A stretch of DNA of 64,000 nucleotides, from positions 124,001-188,000 of the forward strand of contig JADJTE010000006.1 in NCBI GenBank assembly GCA_016711295.1, given 5' to 3'. The notes beneath the pieces were generated by a model. The model did not search any database and was not told the origin of the DNA. It worked only from the letters and a program-made list of their open reading frames with translations. The translations under genes and the position numbers were made by a program. Source of the stretch: Sphingobacteriales bacterium. Lineage in GTDB: Bacteria > Bacteroidota > Bacteroidia > Chitinophagales > UBA2359. Of the stretch, positions 8,393 through 17,762 are shown in pieces (within the stretch, counting starts at the first letter, position 1; each line of letters opens with the position of its first letter).

Positions 8393-10666
8393 TCACGTAA
8401 TAGTAATATCTACTTGATAGCTTTCTAAATCAGCAGCACAAGCAGGTAACCCTATGGCAATAGTAGGTAGGGCGTTTTGTGTAACGGTAAAGGCGGTACG
8501 TGGGCTACGGCAGGCATTGATACTCAAACCTACTTCGGCATAGAACGTGCCTTGTCCGCCCGGTTGGTAGTCCGTACCCGTTTCGATAGCCGAGCCGCCT
8601 ACGGGTGTATTAAACCAATAAACAATATAGCCCGCACCAGGGTCATTGACAGTTAAGGCAGGCGGCAGGCTACCCGCACAGAACGATACATCGGCATCGA
8701 CTGCCGTAGGAGCGGGTATTGCGGGGCACGGGCAAGTAGGTGGTGTAACCAATTGTGAGGGAAGCGTACAACCATTATTATCGGTCACATTTATTGTCAC
8801 CGACTCGCCGATAGGCACAGCCGCCACGCTATAACTACCCGCAGCACCACTTTGCGTACCCGATGAAGTGCTTACGGTATACGGAGGCGTACCGCCGCTA
8901 ATAGTAAAGTTAAAACTATATGTTTGTAAGTTAGCAGCACAAGTGCTACCGCCATCTGTAAATACAATAGCGGGGTTTTCGGTCAGAGTAGCAGCAACGA
9001 GGTCGCTCAGGCAGCTATTGGCATCGTCTTGTAATACTACATAATAGGTACCTGCTCCGGTGGGCAATAGCGTATTGCCGGTCGCTAATTGGTTAGTGCC
9101 TGCTGCGTCGCTGTACCATATAGCTGTATAGCCCGCAGGTGGGGCAGCAATGCTGAGGTTAGACACCGACGCGCCGTTGCAATAGCTATTATTGCTCGGC
9201 ACAGGTTCGGGTACATCGGGGCAAGTACATACCGGCGAGTTGCCCGTACCCGACCCGCTACAATTATTGGCATCTATGACGTTGATGCTTGTACCTAATC
9301 CTATGGGCACATCATTTATTGTAAACGTAGTTCCTGAACCCGATACGATATAGCCATTGGCTTCGCTGACGCTATATGGCTGCGCTCCGCCCGATATGCT
9401 CACAGTCAAGTCATAGGTTTGCAAATCGGACGAACAAGTACCTGTACCTGCCAATACGCCGATGGGTGCATTTTCGGTTACGGCTACGGCAGTACGCGGG
9501 CTGGTACAACCATTTACTGTTTGTACTAATTGCGCATAATAGGTACCTGATGTAGCGGGGCTGAACGGATTATCCGTGCTGATTAAATTACCTCCTGTAG
9601 CGGCATCGTACCATTCAACGCTAAACCCTGCGGGTACGCCGCTTACGCTAATGGGCGGGGGCGTACCGCCGTTGCAATAGCTGACACCTGCCGCAGTGGG
9701 TGCCGCAATAGCAGCACAATCGCAGTTAGGCGATGTGACATTTGCCGTAGCCGTACAAGTATTATTATCGGTAGCTGTGAGGGCAATATTTGTGCCCTCG
9801 GCTACACCCGATACCGTAAATACGCCACCGCCTAAGTCGGTAACGGTACCGCTATTGGCACTTAACGTATAAGGGGCAACACCGCCCGTAACGGTAATTT
9901 GTACGCTATAGCTCGATAAGTCGGGAGCGCATTGTGTAGGTTGCTGGGCTATATTAACGGCAGTAGATAGCTGTGCCAATACTGTTAGTTGCGGGCTTTT
10001 GCAACCGGTAACATCATCTACTACATCAACAAAATAAATGCCACCCATAGTAGGGGTATAGGTAGTCCCCGTAGCAACGGCTGTTGTGCCTGAACCAGGT
10101 GAATACCATTGTATCGTATAGCCCGCGCCTACTGCATCAACACTCAACTGACCAGGCATACCACCCGGACAGAACAATGACCCAACGGGATTTTCGGGGG
10201 CAGGAACGAACGGACAGGCGCAGTTGAAAGGGCCAAACGATGCGCTTGCCGTGCAAGAATTGGCATCGGATACAGTTACGGTAAAGGTCGTGCCATTCGG
10301 AATGTCGTTGGCACTATAGTTAGTTCCGCTGCCGCTTAATGCAATGCCACCTGATGCCGATACGGTATATGGAGCAGTGCCGCCGCTAACGGTAAGGGGC
10401 AAATCGGTAGTTTCGGTATTAAAGTCGCATACGTCGGCACCAGCTGCTAAAGTAGGAGCAGCGGCAAAAGTGGCGGTTTGTGTCGCTGTAGCAGCCGTAC
10501 AAGGTGCATTAGTCACCGTCCATGTAAGCGTATAGCTGCCTGGTGCTGATGCTGTGATGCCCGTATTCGGGTCGTTGGCATTGGCAAAGGTAATATTGGG
10601 GCTGGGCGTAGTCCATGTGCCAACCATGCCTGCCAGCGGCGTATTAGCAGACAAGGTAGCTGTCAA
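8393..10666 (-). CDS. Giant T9SS secreted repeat protein, Ig-like block
   Basis: A 757-residue block of the giant gene. It carries a fifth copy of the N-terminal GLTATL...GTW module at its start, then four repeats of a two-part unit. One half has the pattern APYTVS...G...VTVTDANSC; the other runs C-P-x-x-P-A-P ... FC-x-G ... GY-x-x-x-W-Y ... T-G-x-x-Y-x-P ... G-x-Y-Y. These are Ig-like or adhesin-type domains usual in very large Bacteroidota surface proteins. The apparent start is internal, not a true initiation site. Confidence 0.82.
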   Translation of the reverse strand: MTATLSANTPLAGMVGTWTTPSPNITFANANDPNTGITASAPGSYTLTWTVTNAPCTAATATQTATFAAAPTLAAGADVCDFNTETTDLPLTVSGGTAPYTVSASGGIALSGSGTNYSANDIPNGTTFTVTVSDANSCTASASFGPFNCACPFVPAPENPVGSLFCPGGMPGQLSVDAVGAGYTIQWYSPGSGTTAVATGTTYTPTMGGIYFVDVVDDVTGCKSPQLTVLAQLSTAVNIAQQPTQCAPDLSSYSVQITVTGGVAPYTLSANSGTVTDLGGGVFTVSGVAEGTNIALTATDNNTCTATANVTSPNCDCAAIAAPTAAGVSYCNGGTPPPISVSGVPAGFSVEWYDAATGGNLISTDNPFSPATSGTYYAQLVQTVNGCTSPRTAVAVTENAPIGVLAGTGTCSSDLQTYDLTVSISGGAQPYSVSEANGYIVSGSGTTFTINDVPIGLGTSINVIDANNCSGSGTGNSPVCTCPDVPEPVPSNNSYCNGASVSNLSIAAPPAGYTAIWYSDAAGTNQLATGNTLLPTGAGTYYVVLQDDANSCLSDLVAATLTENPAIVFTDGGSTCAANLQTYSFNFTISGGTPPYTVSTSSGTQSGAAGSYSVAAVPIGESVTINVTDNNGCTLPSQLVTPPTCPCPAIPAPTAVDADVSFCAGSLPPALTVNDPGAGYIVYWFNTPVGGSAIETGTDYQPGGQGTFYAEVGLSINACRSPRTAFTVTQNALPTIAIGLPACAADLESYQVDITIT

Positions 10667-13600
10667 ACCGCAAGTTGTGATGGGTGTGCCCGTGCTTGTT
10701 CCACTGGGAAGAGATTGCGATCGTAAAACATATCGTAGCTGTCAAACCGCAAGTTGTGATGGGTGTGCCCGTGCTTGCCGTAGGAGGTTGTATCCAAACG
10801 ATAGGTACGCCTGGGGCTACGGATAAGCAGTTGTCGCTCAAATCGACGTTGTTGGGTGTTTGTTGGTCGCCTGCTACATACGATATATAATAGGTGGTGC
10901 CGTAGGTCATGGTAGCGGCATTGAAAGCAAAAATTCCTGTTGCATTAGTAGCAATCGGTGTGCCGCCTATTGATGCGCCTACGTTGGTATGCAAAACGTA
11001 CATAAAAGTATCGTCTGCATCTAAGGTTTCGCTACCCGCTACATGCACTCCGCTCGCCGGCTGGGAGCTACATACTTGTACGGGTACAGTGGCGGGTATT
11101 TGCATTTGCCCCGCTGCGGTATTACAGCCACAAGTATAAGTTCCGCTTACTACTACTGGATTACAGCCATTACTATCATCTACAGTAAAGCTATAAGCCG
11201 TGCCACTTGGTATTTGCGCACTCGTATAGGAGCCACCCACTACCGTACCACCAGCGGGTGTGACAATATAAGTACCGTTACCGCCTGTAATGCTAAAATT
11301 GACGGTATAGAAATTGCCCGTGCCATCACAAGGCGTAGCCAAAGTAGCGAAATTGACTTGGGGTGCGGGGTTTATGGTCACGGTTGCTGTGCCGCTACCT
11401 GTATTGGTACAGCCGTTGTTGCCTGTTACAGATACGATGCTGTACGTAGTAGTGGCAGTAGGCGATACGGTGGCAGTAGCGGGATTAGTAGCATTATTGA
11501 TAGTATAATTTACTGTACCGTCGGTATAAACCAAGGTGAAAGGTGCTGCACCCGTCAAGGCAAAAGATAAGTTGGTATTGCTACCTGTACAGATAGTAGT
11601 GCTGCCGCTGATAGCAGCAGTAGGCAAGGCGTTGGATGTTACGCTGGCTGTGCCAGAGCCACTTCCTACGCAGCCCGATGCGTCGCTAATGCTCGTAATC
11701 GTATAATTGCCTGCTTGTACGGTATTGAACGTATAGGGATTAGCTCCGCTATACGCCGTTACGGTTGTGGGGCTACTGCCATTGTTATAGGTAAATGTGA
11801 ATGGAGCAGTACCGCTTAGGGCAATAGAGATGGTAGCACTGCTGATACCATCGTTACAGATAGCACCTCCGCCGCTGATAGTAGCAGTAGGTGGGGCATT
11901 GAACGTAGCATTTATATTGTCGGTAGCCGTGCAGGTACTGTTTGTAACCGTCCACGTAAAGGTATAATTGCCGCTCTGCGTAACCGTTACACCCGACGTA
12001 GGGCTTGCTGCATTGCTAAAAGTAGAAGTACCCGGTCCGGCGGTTTGCGACCATTGTCCCGTAGCCGGCGCAGCGACGGCAGTAGCGGCTAAGGTTGCGG
12101 TCAAGCCACAAATGGCACTTTGGTCGGGACCGGCATTGGAAGTAGGCACAATAAACGTGACGCTTACTTGGTCGTTAGATGTGCAAACACCGTTAGTAAC
12201 CGTCCATTGGAACGTATAAGTGCCCGCCTGTGTCACGGTTACGCCGCTATTATTGGCAGCATTATTGACAAAGGTAGCAGTGCCGCCGCCGCTTACTTGT
12301 GTCCATACGCCCGTAGCTGGTGCGCTCGGCGCATTACCTGCTAAGGTAGCCGTCAAGCCGCAAACGGCACTTTGGTCAGCTCCTGCATTAGGCGTAGTAT
12401 TGATAAACGTAAGGCTTACTACATCGGATACGCTGCAAGTGCCATTGCCCACCTGCCATTGGAACGTATAAGTGCCCGGAACCGTGACGCTTACGTTGGA
12501 GTTAGGCGTAGTACCCGCCGAGAACGAAGACGAACCCGGTCCGCCTGTTTGAGCCCATTGCCCTGTAAATGGTGCTACGGGCGTATTGCCCGCTAAGGTG
12601 GCGGTCAAACCGCACACAGCACTTTGGTCGGGACCTGCATTAGCAGTAGGTTGCGAAAACGTAATAGTCACTAAATCGTTGGTCGAACACGCTCCTTGCG
12701 CAGTTGTCCAGCGGAAAGTATAGGTGCCCGGTGCCGAAACGGTGACGGTGGCATTGGCGGCATTGGCATTGGGCGCAAATGATGCCGTACCAGGCGCGGG
12801 TGGTGTGGTGACTAATGCCCATGTGCCTGTGGCGGGTGCAGTAACGGCATTACCCGCCAGCGTCGCCGTCAGCGAGCAGACACTCTGGTCAGGTCCCGCA
12901 TTGGCTACGGGTGCATTGATGACATTGGCAGGGCTACCCGAAATAGTGCCAGGACAACTCAATGCGCCCGCATTAGCAGTGATGGAGTTGAGGACATAAT
13001 TGCCCGGTGGCGGGGCAGTAATCACGTAAGGAAATGAAGTAGTATTGATAGTAGTAGCAATGCCCGTAGTGGTATTGGTATAGGTAAGGGTAAAAGAAGC
13101 CGCCGCACCTGTCCCCGTCACGCTTAGGTTAGACCCCGCGCAAACGTTAAGAGGGGGTAAAAATTGGGCATTGACGGTGGGTAAATAGCTTACGTTCGCC
13201 TGTCCGCTGCCTCCTGTCACGCAGTCGGGGTTGCTGGCAGATTGTACTTGATATACGCCTGCTACGGTGGCGTTAAAAGTATAGGGGTTAGTGGTGGTAG
13301 TAACGGTTACGGGGCTTGCGCCGTTGTTGGTATAAGTAAACGTCCAAGGTCCGCTTGGGTAGTTGGTATCGTCAAAGGCGATGCTGACGGGTACGGGCGT
13401 ACCTGAACAGCCGTATCCGCCGCCACCCATGGTTACGAGTAGGTCGCAGCACGAGGGGTTGGCGTAGAATGGATAATCGGGGTCTTGTTGGCAGCCTGGT
13501 TGTGTCCAAGAGCCTGTTTGCGAGTCGGGATAGACGGCTACGGTCAGGTTGAGGTCGTTGCTTGGGATACATTGCGCGGCGGGGTCTGATGTTACTTCCC

Positions 13601-14981
13601 AACAAAATGTCCAAGAGCAATTGCCGGGGTCGCCCCAATTATCGCCGGGGTTACCATTGAGCGAGCCTCCGCCAGAGTTGGCATCATAGAAAAATCCGGG
13701 TCCAGTAGTGATAGCTGCGCCGCCTGTGCCCGTAACAGAAGTATACCAATTCCAATTACCTCCACCGCTACCAGAGCAAGAGTTGGGGTCTGAAATGGGC
13801 GTAAGTGTGCTGGGGTCCCAGCCCGGACCGAGCTGGGGTACTACTCCGTGTAGCCAATTGACGTTTACCGATGCGGTTTGGTTGTATTGCTGAATGGTAT
13901 AGCAAAACTCTACGGTGGTGCCTGGTAGGTAAGTACCTGTGGGAGCGGCACCCGTACCGGGCAGGGGGTCTACTACCAGCGTACTTTGTTGGATGCAATA
14001 GGAGCAATTTCGGTTATTGCGTAGGTTGAGCGAAAAGTTGCAGCGGTCGTTGGGTGTGCTGCCGCTCACTTGCAGGTAGTAAACTGTACCGGGCGACAGT
14101 GGCGAAAAAGTTTGCGTTATATTGCCCGTATTGCTCGATACACACCCAAAACCTATTAGGTTGGTACAAGAGCCTGCATAAATAGCTACGTTAGCCCCTT
14201 GCATACTGCTCGTTAGGTTGAGTACTAAGTCGGTAGAGGTAGCCGTAAAGCTAAACCAAACATCGGCAGCGGGGTTGTCTTGCCCTCCGCCGACTATACA
14301 CGAAGAGATAAATGTATAAGGGTTGCCTGCCGTAGCACAAAGGTTGCTCGAAACAGCAGCAGGAGCGGTGACAATAGCCCCTGTTCCGCCTCCTGAGCTA
14401 CAAGGTGGTGGCGCGGGCAAGGCACCTAAGTTGAAAGCACCTGAACAAATATCGTTAGCGGGCGCAGGTCCCGTACAAGTCTGCCCGCACGTAGAAACGG
14501 GGTTATTGTCTTGGACGCAAATGCTGAAAGTGCCTTGTGTGTCGCCACCAAACTCCCATACGCGCACATACAAGGTAGTGCCCGCAGTAAGCCCCGATGC
14601 ATTAATCATCGGCATCAGACCATTGGGGCTACTGTCGTCATCGCAAGCGATAGGTGTTAGTGCGCCGCAAGTGCCGCTATATAGTGCCATGCCCATATCG
14701 GTTATCGTACCCGTTTGCATGTCTATCTTAACATTGCCTGATGCGGGTACTGTAAATTGGAACCAAGTATCTTCTTCGACATAACCTGCACAAGAGGGAG
14801 CCGGCACTCCGGTATCGGGCGTGGTGCCATTTTTGTTTCGCAAGGTATAGTTACATACCAACTGCCCTACGCTCAGGTTAATGGCACTGCTGCACGCATT
14901 GTTTTGTGCATTGGCGGTAGCTATACCAGCCACCAAACAACAGAAAAGAAAAAGGAATTGAAAAAGTAAATTTTTTATCAT
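10644..14981 (-). CDS. Giant T9SS secreted repeat protein, N-terminal block
   Basis: First block (1,445 residues) of the giant gene with the true start: signal peptide MIKNLLFQFLFLFCCLVAG followed by a probable cut after ANAQ. Residues about 28-155 and 170-320 are two beta-sandwich modules with the pattern WF-x-F-T ... LYSGTC ... YYLQVSG, resembling pre-peptidase C-terminal type domains. A Cys/Trp-rich region follows to about 560, then Ig-like modules, four tandem NAGPDQSxVCGLTATLAG modules (about residues 690-1040) and further Ig-like modules with TISGGGAIC starts. The last 35 residues run out of frame after a partial duplication (10656-10777). The promoter is at 15142-15149. Surface adhesin or matrix role inferred. 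Confidence 0.88.
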   Translation of the reverse strand: MIKNLLFQFLFLFCCLVAGIATANAQNNACSSAINLSVGQLVCNYTLRNKNGTTPDTGVPAPSCAGYVEEDTWFQFTVPASGNVKIDMQTGTITDMGMALYSGTCGALTPIACDDDSSPNGLMPMINASGLTAGTTLYVRVWEFGGDTQGTFSICVQDNNPVSTCGQTCTGPAPANDICSGAFNLGALPAPPPCSSGGGTGAIVTAPAAVSSNLCATAGNPYTFISSCIVGGGQDNPAADVWFSFTATSTDLVLNLTSSMQGANVAIYAGSCTNLIGFGCVSSNTGNITQTFSPLSPGTVYYLQVSGSTPNDRCNFSLNLRNNRNCSYCIQQSTLVVDPLPGTGAAPTGTYLPGTTVEFCYTIQQYNQTASVNVNWLHGVVPQLGPGWDPSTLTPISDPNSCSGSGGGNWNWYTSVTGTGGAAITTGPGFFYDANSGGGSLNGNPGDNWGDPGNCSWTFCWEVTSDPAAQCIPSNDLNLTVAVYPDSQTGSWTQPGCQQDPDYPFYANPSCCDLLVTMGGGGYGCSGTPVPVSIAFDDTNYPSGPWTFTYTNNGASPVTVTTTTNPYTFNATVAGVYQVQSASNPDCVTGGSGQANVSYLPTVNAQFLPPLNVCAGSNLSVTGTGAAASFTLTYTNTTTGIATTINTTSFPYVITAPPPGNYVLNSITANAGALSCPGTISGSPANVINAPVANAGPDQSVCSLTATLAGNAVTAPATGTWALVTTPPAPGTASFAPNANAANATVTVSAPGTYTFRWTTAQGACSTNDLVTITFSQPTANAGPDQSAVCGLTATLAGNTPVAPFTGQWAQTGGPGSSSFSAGTTPNSNVSVTVPGTYTFQWQVGNGTCSVSDVVSLTFINTTPNAGADQSAVCGLTATLAGNAPSAPATGVWTQVSGGGTATFVNNAANNSGVTVTQAGTYTFQWTVTNGVCTSNDQVSVTFIVPTSNAGPDQSAICGLTATLAATAVAAPATGQWSQTAGPGTSTFSNAASPTSGVTVTQSGNYTFTWTVTNSTCTATDNINATFNAPPTATISGGGAICNDGISSATISIALSGTAPFTFTYNNGSSPTTVTAYSGANPYTFNTVQAGNYTITSISDASGCVGSGSGTASVTSNALPTAAISGSTTICTGSNTNLSFALTGAAPFTLVYTDGTVNYTINNATNPATATVSPTATTTYSIVSVTGNNGCTNTGSGTATVTINPAPQVNFATLATPCDGTGNFYTVNFSITGGNGTYIVTPAGGTVVGGSYTSAQIPSGTAYSFTVDDSNGCNPVVVSGTYTCGCNTAAGQMQIPATVPVQVCSSQPASGVHVAGSETLDADDTFMYVLHTNVGASIGGTPIATNATGIFAFNAATMTYGTTYYISYVAGDQQTPNNVDLSDNCLSVAPGVPIVWIQPPTASTGTPITTCGLTATICFTIAISSQWNKHGHTHHNLRFDSYLVC
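10656..10777. repeat. 43-bp direct duplication breaking the giant gene
   Basis: An identical 43-base segment occurs at 10656-10698 and 10735-10777, separated by 36 unrelated bases. The 79-base offset is not a multiple of three and causes the frame change between the first and second blocks of the giant gene. The coding content of both copies is GTPITTCGLTAT. Confidence 0.9.
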
Positions 14982-15141
14982 GATGAGGGGGGAAAATTAT
15001 TGGAATATCCTCGATTTTCTAAGAACAGGAATCGACGATTAAAAATCGGGAGTAAATAATAATGGCGATGAACGTTTACCTAAACGCAACATTTCCGAAG
15101 TGGGTTGTCTGATAAACATTCATTGCAGTAAAATAATTTTG

Positions 15142-15149
15142 CAAAGGTA
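15142..15149 (-). promoter_or_regulatory. -7 promoter element of the giant gene
   Basis: TACCTTTG on the minus strand matches the Bacteroidota -7 consensus TAnnTTTG. It lies about 160 bases upstream of the start at 14981, leaving a long AT-rich 5' leader. The -33 element is not clear. Confidence 0.6.
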
Positions 15150-15345
15150 CTTTACAATTAGCTAACAACGCTCAAAAGATCGCAAAATTGTAGTGCAAAA
15201 ATAAAAATCACCTATCAATATGTTTATAATATTAAAACAATAATAATATTAAATGTAATAAACCATACTCATACTCCTCCTCAGTCTTAGCTTAAAGGGC
15301 AAAATTATTTGGGATAATCTGCCCTAAGCAATTCTAAAAAAACGC

Positions 15346-15353
15346 TATCTTTG
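15346..15353 (+). promoter_or_regulatory. -7 promoter element, divergent
   Basis: TATCTTTG, the TAnnTTTG consensus, 110 bases before the start at 15464. The 480-base gap from 14982 to 15463 therefore holds two divergent promoters; the AT-rich middle (about 15150-15300) shows nothing else. Confidence 0.6.
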
Positions 15354-15463
15354 CATATAGCGGGTGATAGATCATTTTTTGAGGGTCTAATGGCATTTGC
15401 TCCTCGGCTCAGCTAGAAAATAGCTTTGTCCGCACTATTCATTCATTTATTGCTTTCTACACG

Positions 15464-16009
15464 ATGTCTATTGCTGTTCAAACCGGTTTGCGTTGGGGTT
15501 TCATTGCCACTTTTGTGAACATTTTGTTCTTTTTGGTTCCCTACATATTGGGATCCGACCTTATTTTTTCTCTATGGTATGGCTTTTTGGGCATGTTGTT
15601 ATGTGTCGTGCTGGCAGTATTTGCTGCCCGTGATACGCGCGGGCAACAAGATGGTTATGCGAGTTTTGTCGAACTGCTACAAGCAGTATTTTTGGTTCTT
15701 GCCATTGAGATTTTTGCCAACAATATATTTTCATATATTTTTTCTAATTTTATAGACATCTCCTATACCAATACGCTCAAGTTAAGCGTTATCGAAAACA
15801 CCCAATCGCTTATGCAAAACCTTGGTGCACCCGACGAGGAGGTAGAAAAAGCCATTACCGCCCTTGAAAAGCAGGATTTCTCGGTATCTCCCGCCATTAC
15901 TGCACGAAACATAGCAAGCGGCTGGATAGTTGGTTTTGTTGTATCGCTGCTTATAGCCGCTATCATGCAGCGCAAAAGACCTCATCAATTCGAGCAGATA
16001 AGCCTATGA
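15464..16009 (+). CDS. DUF4199 family membrane protein
   Basis: A 181-residue integral membrane protein with four predicted helices at about residues 10-30, 35-55, 68-92 and 151-169. The helix layout, the ARDTRGQQDGYASF motif between helices 2 and 3 (positively charged, then Gly-rich), and the Asn-Ile-Ala-Ser-Gly lead into the last helix fit the DUF4199 family common in Bacteroidota. Function is unknown. It diverges from the giant gene and is convergent with rpiB. The frame is intact. Confidence 0.8.
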   Translation: MSIAVQTGLRWGFIATFVNILFFLVPYILGSDLIFSLWYGFLGMLLCVVLAVFAARDTRGQQDGYASFVELLQAVFLVLAIEIFANNIFSYIFSNFIDISYTNTLKLSVIENTQSLMQNLGAPDEEVEKAITALEKQDFSVSPAITARNIASGWIVGFVVSLLIAAIMQRKRPHQFEQISL

Positions 16010-16043
16010 CAGCCGCGGAATGAGCCTATTGGCAATTGCCTTC

Positions 16044-16424
16044 TTATTGGCAGGCTATTTTAGCTGTGCGCAAGGCGTGCCTACCCGCTTCAAAGGGTGT
16101 ACTCAAAAAGATATTCACCATATCGATGGCCGCACGCGCAAGGCGAGCTATGTCTGTCTGCCAACATAAAGCGGCACGTATGCCCGCATGTTTATTGGCA
16201 GTAATAGCAACGCCGTTGGCACTGCCACAAATCAGTATGCCGTATTGCGCCGCGCCGCCCTCGACCGCCTCTGCTACGGGGTGGGCATAGTCGGGATAAT
16301 CGACAGATTGTTCGGAGTGCGCCCCCGCGTCAATTAGGTCGTAATGCTGCTGGCGTAAATAATCGATAAGGGCGGTTTTGTAGGCAAAACCGGCGTGGTC
16401 GGCACCAATGGCTATGGTTGGCAT
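16044..16424 (-). CDS. rpiB: Ribose-5-phosphate isomerase B with internal deletion
   Basis: RpiB/LacA-type sugar-phosphate isomerase interconverting ribose 5-phosphate and ribulose 5-phosphate in the pentose phosphate pathway (cytosol). The start MPTIAIGADHAGF is chosen because family members begin here. The N-terminal GADHAGF, the DYPDYA segment and the CGSANGVAITANK loop are present. The middle of the C-terminal half is abnormal: DIARLARA runs straight into AIDMVNIFLSTPFE, skipping about 18-20 residues that in the family include the HNDANV-type segment with a conserved His and Asn. The reading frame is kept. The enzyme would lack a substrate-ring-opening residue, so this is either a natural in-frame deletion, a non-functional allele or an assembly collapse. 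Confidence 0.85.
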   Translation of the reverse strand: MPTIAIGADHAGFAYKTALIDYLRQQHYDLIDAGAHSEQSVDYPDYAHPVAEAVEGGAAQYGILICGSANGVAITANKHAGIRAALCWQTDIARLARAAIDMVNIFLSTPFEAGRHALRTAKIACQ

Positions 16425-16515
16425 TGTGATAGATAATTGGATAGTTAAATAAGAAAAACGCGCCCTAACGAATTGCTCCATTTTGTAGTAGTATACTCAA
16501 AAGCGATACTTAGAG

Positions 16516-16545
16516 GGCATGTAGGTTCTACATGCCGCAAAGGTA
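16516..16545 (-). promoter_or_regulatory. rpiB promoter with leader hairpin
   Basis: On the minus strand TACCTTTG (16545-16538) matches the -7 consensus and is followed at once by a hairpin, GGCATGTAG / CTACATGCC with a 3-nt loop (16536-16516), in the 5' leader of rpiB. The hairpin could instead be a terminator-like boundary for the upstream peroxiredoxin gene, which is transcribed in the same direction. Confidence 0.5.
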
Positions 16546-16584
16546 CGTATTTTAATCTTTGCTCTGCCTTTTAATGATACAAAG

Positions 16585-17034
16585 TCAGTTTGCTACGAGC
16601 TGGGCGGCGTGGTCTTTGGCTGCCACCTTTTCAATAACGCGCTCTATAATGCCATTTTCATCAATGATAAACGTGGTGCGTACCACGCCCATATACTCGC
16701 GTCCCATCATTTTTTTGAGCCGCCATACGCCATACGCCTCTGCTATGCGGTGGTCGGTATCGGCTACGAGGCGGAAAGGCAGGTCGTAACGCTGCGCAAA
16801 TTTGTCGTGCGAGCGCACTGTATCGGGGCTTATCCCGACTACGGTAATGCCATTTTGTAGCAAATAAGCATGGTTGTCGCGTAGGTTGCAGGCTTGTTGG
16901 GTGCAGGTTGTGGTATTATCCTTGGGATAAAAATAGAGGGCAATTTTGCTTCCTCGAAAGTCGTTCAGGCTAATGGGGTTGCCATCTTGGTCGTAGGCAC
17001 TAAACGGCGGGGCGGGGCTGTTGCGTTCGAGCAT
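16585..17034 (-). CDS. bcp: Thioredoxin-dependent thiol peroxidase (Bcp/PrxQ)
   Basis: Atypical 2-Cys peroxiredoxin reducing hydrogen and alkyl peroxides with thioredoxin. From the chosen start (MLERNSPAPPFSAYDQDG) the 149-residue length is usual. The YFYPKDNTTTCTQQACNLRD segment holds the peroxidatic Cys44 and resolving Cys49 in the C-x4-C spacing typical of PrxQ; GISPDTVRSHDKFAQRY and the RTTFIIDENG strand follow. An in-frame ATG 15 codons upstream (17079) is possible but would add an atypical N-terminus. It is followed by rpiB on the same strand with its own promoter. Confidence 0.9.
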   Translation of the reverse strand: MLERNSPAPPFSAYDQDGNPISLNDFRGSKIALYFYPKDNTTTCTQQACNLRDNHAYLLQNGITVVGISPDTVRSHDKFAQRYDLPFRLVADTDHRIAEAYGVWRLKKMMGREYMGVVRTTFIIDENGIIERVIEKVAAKDHAAQLVAN

Positions 17035-17079
17035 GGTGTATAGTTGGGCAATTAATGTTATGATAAACTCATTTTCCAT

Positions 17080-17762
17080 TCTAACACCTAAACCCCCTAA
17101 ATAGTTATAAGGACGGGCTTAGTATTGGTAAAGGCAAATTGGTGTTTCGGTAATAGACTTGTGACGGCGGCACTTACTTGGCTCTAAAATGGTGCTTATT
17201 CGCCTGCTTTTCGTTTATTTTTGGAAACATAGCTCCACTACGCCTCCAAAAATAAGCCTCCATCAGCCCCCAAACCGCTCTTTTTCCACTCCAACCCGAC
17301 CACGGTAACAAGTCTATAAATAAAACGCAAACCGCTACGTGGGTATATCATTCCGCATAGCGGTTGCGCTTTTTAAGGGGTGCTGTTTGTAAAAATAATT
17401 TGGTGCAGTACTCGCTTAATTCTCCTTTTTTAGCGAGGTTTTGGGGCAATATAAATAGTCAAAAATAGTTCTATGAACTGGATAATAGTGATGGAAGGAA
17501 AAAACCTACTACTGATAACTAAAAATAATAAAAAAATTTACTAAAAGAATAACCATCGAATAAGAAAATAGTGTACCTTTGTGGAAGAAATTATACCAAA
17601 ATTATTTTATATCAAAAAAATTTAATGCAAAAAGGTGTAGCTTGCGCATCAACTTATAACCCAAAGCAAAGGTGCTGCAATGCAAATAGGGACCAACTCA
17701 TGAATTAATTGGCATAAACTATTGTTTAACAATATTTATCTCTAACCAAATTTTTTTACATC
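17080..17762. other. Intergenic region with hairpins
   Basis: This 680-base gap holds no gene I can support. It contains a single half-site of the MITE terminal repeat (CTAAATAGTTA, about 17097), an 11-bp inverted repeat (TTATTTTTGGA at 17215-17225, TCCAAAAATAA at 17245-17255), a long terminator-like inverted repeat around 17323-17374 (GCAAACCGCT / AGCGGTTGC followed by TTTTT), and an AT-rich leader with the promoter below. Confidence 0.5.
17574..17581 (+). promoter_or_regulatory. -7 promoter element
   Basis: TACCTTTG matches TAnnTTTG, 180 bases upstream of the T9SS protein at 17763, in a strongly AT-rich stretch. Confidence 0.55.

Noticed and set aside
3367..14969. Many plus-strand open frames opposite the giant gene.
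   Set aside because: They mirror the repeat structure of the minus-strand gene, lack recognisable domains and are explained as antisense shadows.
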